A program made the position numbers and the translations under genes. A stretch of 9,152 nucleotides of DNA. Source: Blastocatellia bacterium (lineage in GTDB: Bacteria > Acidobacteriota > Blastocatellia > Chloracidobacteriales > JADJPF01). Under the pieces are notes generated by a model, which did no database searches, had not been told where the DNA came from, and was given only the letters and a program-made list of their open reading frames with translations. The stretch covers positions 1-9,152 of the forward strand of contig JAHFUF010000153.1 in the NCBI GenBank assembly GCA_023265235.1, written 5' to 3'. Numbering within the stretch: the first letter of the stretch is position 1; every line of letters begins with the position of its first letter. Shown here piece by piece: positions 5,326-9,152 of the stretch.

Positions 5326-5371
5326 GACAAACTAGGGGATAGCTAGGAGATAGCTATCTCTAGCTATCTAG
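5322..5371. repeat. CTAG-rich short-period repeat
   Basis: CTAG occurs five times in 50 bp (5322, 5332, 5343, 5360 and 5368). The first three are in the form CTAGG, spaced 10 and 11 bp apart, i.e. about one helical turn; the first contains the stop codon of the FGE-fold gene. Another AAACTAGGATAA copy occurs at 5405-5416. CTAG is usually rare in bacterial genomes, so the cluster stands out. Confidence 0.55.
5338..5368 (+). terminator. Hairpin after the FGE-fold gene, probable bidirectional transcription end
   Basis: GATAGCTA (5338-5345) pairs perfectly with TAGCTATC (5361-5368). After one bulged G the stem continues GAGA/TCTC with the loop TAGC..., about 12 bp in all. It starts 12 bases after the TAG stop. 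No U-tract follows on the plus strand (TAGCAATTAAATAAAATC), so it is not a textbook intrinsic terminator; it could instead protect the mRNA 3' end. The rest of the gap to the convergent phosphodiesterase gene (5369-5542) shows no gene. Confidence 0.5.
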
Positions 5372-5542
5372 CAATTAAATAAAATCTTCTAGATTAAGTT
5401 TTCCAAACTAGGATAAACACCTACAGACAAATCAATGTCCTATTGCCAAAAACACTTAGAAGGCATTAAGGTTTTCATAATCACCCTAAACACTCTAGAA
5501 TCAATATGTTAGCATAGTAAATCCCATCTATATAAGTAAAAA

Positions 5543-6307
5543 CTAGACTTCGTAATCTTGGCCAGGTTCAGCTATTATTATGTGTTTGTTTTCTAAAGCT
5601 TGTAGGTCAGTGATTATTTCCTCTAAATAGGCTGGTTTAATATGATAAGCAAATGTTGGTATATTTTTTCCTATTTTTTGATATTCTGCAAATAATAATT
5701 GTGGTGAAAGATGGCCATATTTACTAGCTAAATCGCTTAATCTATTAGGGTAGGAACATTCAATAAAAGCTGCTGTTAGCTCATCTAAATTTCTAGCTTT
5801 TAACCATAATTCCTCTGTACTCCCTGTGTCACCAGAAATGACTATTGCCTTCTCTTGATTTTTAATTACTAACCCAATAGTAGGAACTGTGTGACTTACA
5901 GGAATGGCAATAATTTCTAAATCATTAACTTTTATTGGTTGCCCTGGAGTGACTATTTGAAACTGTAAATTAACGTCATTACTATTCTTAAAACTAGTAA
6001 AATCTGGCCAAATAACATTATTAAAAATATGTTGATGTAGAGCGTCTATGGTTTCTTTTATAGCATAAACCAGAATAGTTTGGCTCATTTCGGTAAAAAT
6101 ATTGTCTAGCATTAGAGGCAACCCTGCCATATGATCTAGATGGGCATGGGTAATAAATATATGACGAATAGCTAACTGTCTTGCCCGACTAAGTGCTAGC
6201 GGTAGTGCACCAGCATCTACTGCTAATTCATCGTTAATTAAAAAAGACGTCAGGTATTGTTCTTTTGGATTGTTTGCTCCACCACCGGGCAACAGTTGTA
6301 TCTTCAT
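5543..6307 (-). CDS. Metallo-beta-lactamase-fold 3',5'-cyclic-nucleotide phosphodiesterase-like protein
   Basis: This 254-aa cytoplasmic MBL-fold hydrolase resembles the class-II cyclic-nucleotide phosphodiesterase group, which opens cAMP or cGMP to 5'-nucleotides. Metal ligands are visible: THAHLDH (53-59, with His54, His56, Asp58 and His59), SHTVP (138-142, His139), SGDTG (158-162, Asp160), GHLSP (198-202, His199) and YHIKP (221-225, His222). Family-like blocks IWPDF (99-103) and ECSYPNR (183-189) fit this group rather than RNase Z or glyoxalase II. The class-II signature is matched in HxHLDHMxGL but the later Ser-[AP] is not, so cyclic-nucleotide specificity is an inference. ATG 6305-6307 fits the family N-terminus MKIQLLPGGG; GAGAG 9-13 bases upstream is a weak Shine-Dalgarno. 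The gene is divergent from the FHA gene over a 273-bp promoter region and convergent with the FGE-fold gene. Confidence 0.85.
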   Translation of the reverse strand: MKIQLLPGGGANNPKEQYLTSFLINDELAVDAGALPLALSRARQLAIRHIFITHAHLDHMAGLPLMLDNIFTEMSQTILVYAIKETIDALHQHIFNNVIWPDFTSFKNSNDVNLQFQIVTPGQPIKVNDLEIIAIPVSHTVPTIGLVIKNQEKAIVISGDTGSTEELWLKARNLDELTAAFIECSYPNRLSDLASKYGHLSPQLLFAEYQKIGKNIPTFAYHIKPAYLEEIITDLQALENKHIIIAEPGQDYEV

Positions 6308-6337
6308 GGTAGCATCTCTCTAAGATAAACTACGAAA

Positions 6338-6365
6338 CTAATAGCACATAAACATGTTTTGACAA
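6338..6365 (-). promoter_or_regulatory. Candidate promoter of the phosphodiesterase-like gene
   Basis: On the minus strand TTGTCA (6360-6365, 5 of 6 matches) is followed after 16 bp by TGC-TATTAG, an extended -10 (hexamer 6338-6343, 4 of 6 matches). The start near 6331 gives a leader of about 24 nt. Its -35 box lies in the same seven bases as the -35 of the opposite promoter. Confidence 0.4.
6350..6359. promoter_or_regulatory. Perfect palindrome AAACATGTTT between the divergent promoters
   Basis: A perfect 10-bp palindrome touches the plus-strand -35 box (6359-6364) and lies in the spacer of the minus-strand promoter. A protein bound here could control both directions. The binding factor is unknown. 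Confidence 0.4.
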
Positions 6366-6387
6366 GTGTTACCTATAGTATTCTATT
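6359..6387 (+). promoter_or_regulatory. Candidate promoter of the FHA gene
   Basis: A perfect TTGACA (6359-6364) is followed after 17 bp by TCTATT (6382-6387, 4 of 6 matches). The start near 6394 gives a long leader of about 187 nt. A second TTGACT (6495-6500) nearer the gene has only a poor -10 partner. Confidence 0.4.
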
Positions 6388-6403
6388 TGCATTCCTGATG
6401 CAA
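6387..6403. repeat. Inverted repeat TTGCAT-N5-ATGCAA
   Basis: Exact 6-bp arms (6387-6392 and 6398-6403) sit directly at the -10 box and predicted start of the FHA promoter. A shifted pairing GCATT/AATGC (6389-6393 with 6402-6406) is also possible. It may be an operator or a 5'-end hairpin. Confidence 0.4.
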
Positions 6404-6514
6404 TGCTCTGATTAGTGAAAGTAAAAAATTTCTTATCCATTCAATCTAGCGAGCGGGACTATTTATCTTTATTTTATATTTATTAGTAGATTACTTGACT
6501 GGAAAGATGGCCTA

Positions 6515-6540
6515 AGTTAACCTAGACAAGATAGTTAACC
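6515..6540 (+). repeat. Direct repeat AGTTAACC, 18-bp period
   Basis: AGTTAACC occurs at 6515-6522 and 6533-6540, each containing the palindrome GTTAAC. The pair lies 41-66 bases before the FHA start codon and might be a regulator site within the leader or near an alternative promoter. Confidence 0.35.
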
Positions 6541-6568
6541 CCAAGTTAGTTTATTTTTAGTTATTGCT

Positions 6569-6573
6569 AGGAG
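6569..6573 (+). promoter_or_regulatory. Ribosome-binding site AGGAG
   Basis: AGGAG lies 7 bases before the ATG at 6581 and 10 bases before the next in-frame ATG at 6584. The spacing favours 6581. Confidence 0.75.
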
Positions 6574-6580
6574 ATCCGTC

Positions 6581-7588
6581 ATGATGTCACGTAATACTCA
6601 ATTAAAAGCTTTACAAGAATTTTTATTTGAAACAATAAAAGCTAATTATTATCTTTCCTTTGACGATCTCAACCCAGAACAAGTAACAAAACAAATTGCT
6701 CAACAATTAGAAGAAAATCGTTTTGAGTGGCTCGATAATACCGTTTATGTCCCTAACTTGCTTACTATATCAGTTCCTGGTAGTACACCAGATAAAATAG
6801 AAGAATTAGAAGTTATTTTTAATTCTGTTGTTTTTATGAAGTATCTCTATGAGTATATGACAGAATTAAACTATAAACTTTTTGATTTTGTTAAAATTGA
6901 AGTAGATTCAATTGCTCAACCACATCAACATATAAGCTTAAAATTCTTTTGGCCTTCTCCTGAGGAAATAAGAGAAGATTTTACAGTCCTACTAAATAAA
7001 CAAGAAGGTAAAATTTTACAAGTTTTTGCACCTAAGTCAGAAATTCCTTTACTAGCCCGGCTTACGGCCCTTAATGGAGAACCTTACAGGGTAGATTATA
7101 TTATTACCAAACAAGTGACCTATTTAGGTAGACTTAGAAATGTTACTGATAGAGAAACTAGTCATATGATTCGGCGCAATGATTTTATTTTTGCACGTCA
7201 CCTTGATCCTTTGTCTATTAATAGCTCTGTTTCACGTTTACATGCCAAAATTGTTTATGAAGATGGTAGGTTTGCTATCTATGATACTGGTAGTTCTAAT
7301 GGAACGTCGATTATACGCAAAGGAGAAACTATTGATCTACTAAGAGCAGAAATATCTGGACAATATTTAGAAGATAATGATTTGCTAATATTAGGCTCAG
7401 CCCATCTCAAATTTAATTTGATTTCCTCAGAAGAAGCAACTACTTTGGTTTCAATGCCACCAGAAAAACTTGATTTTGATGATATAGATAATAACCAAAT
7501 TAAGTTACCCAAAGGCGCAGACGATACTTTTTCAATATCCAAGCAAGAAATGCTTAAGCATCTAAATTCATTAGATAAAAAAACTTAA
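6581..7588 (+). CDS. FhaA-like protein: N-terminal DUF3662-type domain and C-terminal FHA domain
   Basis: FHA domains bind phosphothreonine peptides and act as readers or adaptors for Ser/Thr kinases. In this 335-aa soluble protein, residues 15-125 resemble the FhaA N-terminal (DUF3662) fold: an LFETIKANY start, NPEQVTKQIAQQLEENR, TVYVPNLLTISV and a later FVKIEVDS strand. Residues 166-282 form the FHA domain, with YLGR (181-184), the phospho-Thr-binding SSVSRLHAKI (215-224, with Ser218, Arg219 and His221), FAIYDTGSSNGT (231-242) and a closing LEDNDLLILGS (263-273). About 30 residues lie between the LGR strand and the SxxH loop, longer than in compact FHA domains. The acidic tail (283-335) has TTLVSM (287-292). 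No transmembrane segment is seen. It converges on the kinase gene with overlapping stop codons, which suggests a kinase/reader pair. The FHA call is firm; the DUF3662 call rests on pattern resemblance. Confidence 0.9.
   Translation: MMSRNTQLKALQEFLFETIKANYYLSFDDLNPEQVTKQIAQQLEENRFEWLDNTVYVPNLLTISVPGSTPDKIEELEVIFNSVVFMKYLYEYMTELNYKLFDFVKIEVDSIAQPHQHISLKFFWPSPEEIREDFTVLLNKQEGKILQVFAPKSEIPLLARLTALNGEPYRVDYIITKQVTYLGRLRNVTDRETSHMIRRNDFIFARHLDPLSINSSVSRLHAKIVYEDGRFAIYDTGSSNGTSIIRKGETIDLLRAEISGQYLEDNDLLILGSAHLKFNLISSEEATTLVSMPPEKLDFDDIDNNQIKLPKGADDTFSISKQEMLKHLNSLDKKT
7585..7588. other. Shared TTAA: overlapping stop codons of the FHA and kinase genes
   Basis: The plus-strand FHA gene stops with TAA at 7586-7588 and the minus-strand kinase gene stops with TAA read from 7587-7585. 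The palindromic TTAA therefore contains both stops and leaves no room for an intergenic terminator, so transcripts from the two genes must overlap at their 3' ends. Confidence 0.9.
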
Positions 7589-9152
7589 CTAGCTTGTTGA
7601 TCATACTGGTATTGTAAGTGATACATAACTGCGCGTAAGGAATCTACGTTAGTGCGTAATTCTGCAAAGAATACTCTATCTAAAGGCTCATTTGCACCCA
7701 AATCATCTACCACTATTTGTAGTAGCATTACCATTTCTTTTGACAGGCTTAGCATTTCTTGATGAAGTAGCACAGAAGCATCTTCAGTAAATGCTAATAA
7801 TTCATCATAATGTGAATCTGGCAAAGCATCTAGCGTAGAGTTAGTAGAATTTATTTCATCTGCTGTAGAAAGTTCCATTAAAGTTTTTTGAGTAGCTATG
7901 TCTAATGATTGATCTGGAAATATTTTATTTTCTTGTTTTTCTTCTTTTTCTTCTTTTTCTTCTTTAATTTCCAAATTTATCACCATATCTTTTTCTAAAA
8001 CCTTAGATTCTGGTGTAGCTCTGGTGTTATTACCAGATATAGTTGCTCCTACTTCTGACTGAAGTAAAGGATTTGTTTCCCCTTTAGCCTTAGCATTACC
8101 AATCAAACTCGCAGTATTAATTCTATTTCTTAAATGTCCTGTAATGTTTCGTGCAGGTTCACCGGCAAGTAAAATAGCCGCTTCTAGCTCATTTTCACTG
8201 GCATTTTGAAACACATTCAAAAATTCATCTTCTGTAACAGCCCTTACAGCTAATGCTAGTTCCCTAGCAAATATCATCATAGATTCTGGCCTATCATCTG
8301 GTTTTTTTGCTAATGCTCGACGAACTACGCCATCAACCAAAGGATGGATATCAGGGCGTATCTCATACATTGGAGGAGGGGTTTCTTTAACTTTTTGGTA
8401 AACAATTGCAGAATAAGTTTTGGCATTAAAAGGAACTTTACCTGTAAGTATTTCATAAAGTACTACGCCTAAAGCATAAACATCTGTTCGTGCGTCTACT
8501 TCTTTATCCTGACATTGTTCTGGTGCCATATAATGAGGAGTGCCTAAGACATAACCATGGCGAGTTAACCTACCAGAAAAATCATTTATTGGGTGTTCAT
8601 CTCCTAGTTTAGCAATACCAAAATCTAAAACCTTAACAACTTCCTGTCCTTGATCTTTATGTAAAAAAATATTATCTGGTTTAAGATCGCGATGAATTAT
8701 GCCTCTTTTATGAGCAACAGACACAGCAGCACAAGCTTGTTGTATAATCTCATTGGCCTCAGTAAGAGAAAAAACATAATTCTGTAAAATCCTTTCTCGT
8801 AGAGAAACCCCTGAAAGAAACTCTGTGACTACATAAACCATACCATCTGAGCAAATAGAAAAATCTAAGATTGCAATAGCATTAGGATGTCGAATATGCA
8901 TTGCAGCAAAAGCCTCTCGGCGAAATCGCTCAATTGCTGTTTTATCTGTAGCCAAATGAGAATGCATTACCTTTAAGGCAACCGATAAATCTAACTGAAT
9001 ATGCTTAGCCCGATATACAGAAGCAGTACCACCTTTAGCAACTTTACATTCAACTAGATACTTATTGTCAATTACTTCACCAATTAAAGGATCCTCTTTG
9101 ACCACACCTTCAATCTTTACAAGGCGGTCTCCATCAGAAGGGCAAAAAACAG
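7585..9152 (-). CDS. Soluble Ser/Thr protein kinase with zinc-ribbon N-terminus, 5' end outside the window
   Basis: This Hanks-type kinase phosphorylates Ser/Thr. Numbering from the in-frame Val codon at 9103-9105: glycine loop VAKGGTASVYRA (22-33), Lys45 in VALKV, helix-C Glu64, HRDLKPDN (138-145, catalytic Asp140), DFGIAKL (161-167), GTPHYMAPEQ (188-197), Asp208 in TDVYALGVVLYE and Arg272; the domain ends near 290. It is an RD kinase with every catalytic residue. The first glycine of GxGxxG is Ala23. The C-terminal 215 residues have no membrane helix; they hold a KEE repeat (381-390) and a Leu-rich, probably helical end (430-500). A GTG at 9103-9105 could be taken as the start, but the frame stays open to the edge and reads FCPSDGDRL upstream, the second half of a zinc ribbon, so the true start lies beyond 9152. 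It is tail-to-tail with the FHA gene. Confidence 0.93.
   Translation of the reverse strand, partial: VFCPSDGDRLVKIEGVVKEDPLIGEVIDNKYLVECKVAKGGTASVYRAKHIQLDLSVALKVMHSHLATDKTAIERFRREAFAAMHIRHPNAIAILDFSICSDGMVYVVTEFLSGVSLRERILQNYVFSLTEANEIIQQACAAVSVAHKRGIIHRDLKPDNIFLHKDQGQEVVKVLDFGIAKLGDEHPINDFSGRLTRHGYVLGTPHYMAPEQCQDKEVDARTDVYALGVVLYEILTGKVPFNAKTYSAIVYQKVKETPPPMYEIRPDIHPLVDGVVRRALAKKPDDRPESMMIFARELALAVRAVTEDEFLNVFQNASENELEAAILLAGEPARNITGHLRNRINTASLIGNAKAKGETNPLLQSEVGATISGNNTRATPESKVLEKDMVINLEIKEEKEEKEEKQENKIFPDQSLDIATQKTLMELSTADEINSTNSTLDALPDSHYDELLAFTEDASVLLHQEMLSLSKEMVMLLQIVVDDLGANEPLDRVFFAELRTNVDSLRAVMYHLQYQYDQQAS
7936..7965. repeat. 9-bp tandem repeat TTTTTCTTC, 3.3 copies, within the kinase gene
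   Basis: Three perfect 9-bp units plus TTT give a 30-bp homopurine/homopyrimidine tract. On the coding strand it encodes Lys-Glu-Glu repeats (residues 381-390) in the linker between the kinase domain and the helical tail. Unit gain or loss changes the length by three residues and keeps the frame. Confidence 0.8.

Noticed and set aside
7279..7542. 87-codon minus-strand open frame opposite the FHA gene
   Set aside because: It is a shadow of the FHA domain and acidic tail, without a ribosome-binding site.
9103..9105. GTG as the real start of the kinase
   Set aside because: The frame remains open upstream and encodes a zinc-ribbon half (FCPSDG) typical of such kinases, so the GTG is more likely an internal valine.
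1..9152. CRISPR array, insertion sequence or prophage
   Set aside because: No regularly spaced direct repeats of 25-40 bp, no transposase or integrase motifs and no phage structural genes were seen.

Overview
The window is AT-rich bacterial DNA (long A/T runs, A/T-ending codons, few GC-rich stretches) with six complete genes and one gene that runs off the right edge. The best guess for the source is a low-GC member of the Acidobacteriota (Blastocatellia-like). The reasons are the combination of a zinc-ribbon-headed Ser/Thr kinase, a DUF3662-FHA protein and a zinc-ribbon/transmembrane/FGE-sulfatase-fold protein. This is inference from gene content, not a proven placement. No transposase, integrase, CRISPR array, rRNA or tRNA was seen.

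Left part (1-2317), housekeeping: a class-I glutamine-amidotransferase-like gamma-glutamyl hydrolase of the PuuD/peptidase C26 family (minus), TsaC/YrdC threonylcarbamoyl-AMP synthase (minus), and a SpoU/TrmH-family RNA 2'-O-methyltransferase (plus). The last two are divergent with start codons 1-7 bp apart. Neither has a visible Shine-Dalgarno, and each candidate -10 box lies inside the other gene, so both may be translated from leaderless mRNAs.

Middle (2318-2892): a 575-bp gene-free stretch that is unusually rich in inverted repeats. Its left half (about 2371-2585) folds into a chain of adjacent hairpins. It is preceded on the minus strand by a perfect TATAAT whose expected start site coincides with the base of the first hairpin, so it is a candidate undescribed small RNA. 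Its right half looks like a structured leader with mutually exclusive pairings for the following gene.

Right part (2893-9152), signalling: (i) an 810-aa membrane protein with an N-terminal zinc ribbon, a 500-residue disordered cytoplasmic linker carrying repeated Thr-Leu/Val-x-Met motifs, one transmembrane helix and an extracytoplasmic FGE-fold domain lacking one catalytic cysteine; (ii) a metallo-beta-lactamase-fold cyclic-nucleotide phosphodiesterase-like enzyme; (iii) an FhaA-like DUF3662-FHA protein, divergent from (ii) over overlapping -35 boxes; (iv) a soluble Ser/Thr kinase, tail-to-tail with (iii), sharing a TTAA tetranucleotide that holds both stop codons. A testable model is that the kinase phosphorylates the threonine motifs in the membrane protein's linker and the FHA protein reads them, coupling a cytoplasmic phospho-Thr relay to an extracytoplasmic FGE-fold domain. 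The kinase reading frame stays open to the window edge and already shows half of a zinc ribbon, so its true start lies outside.
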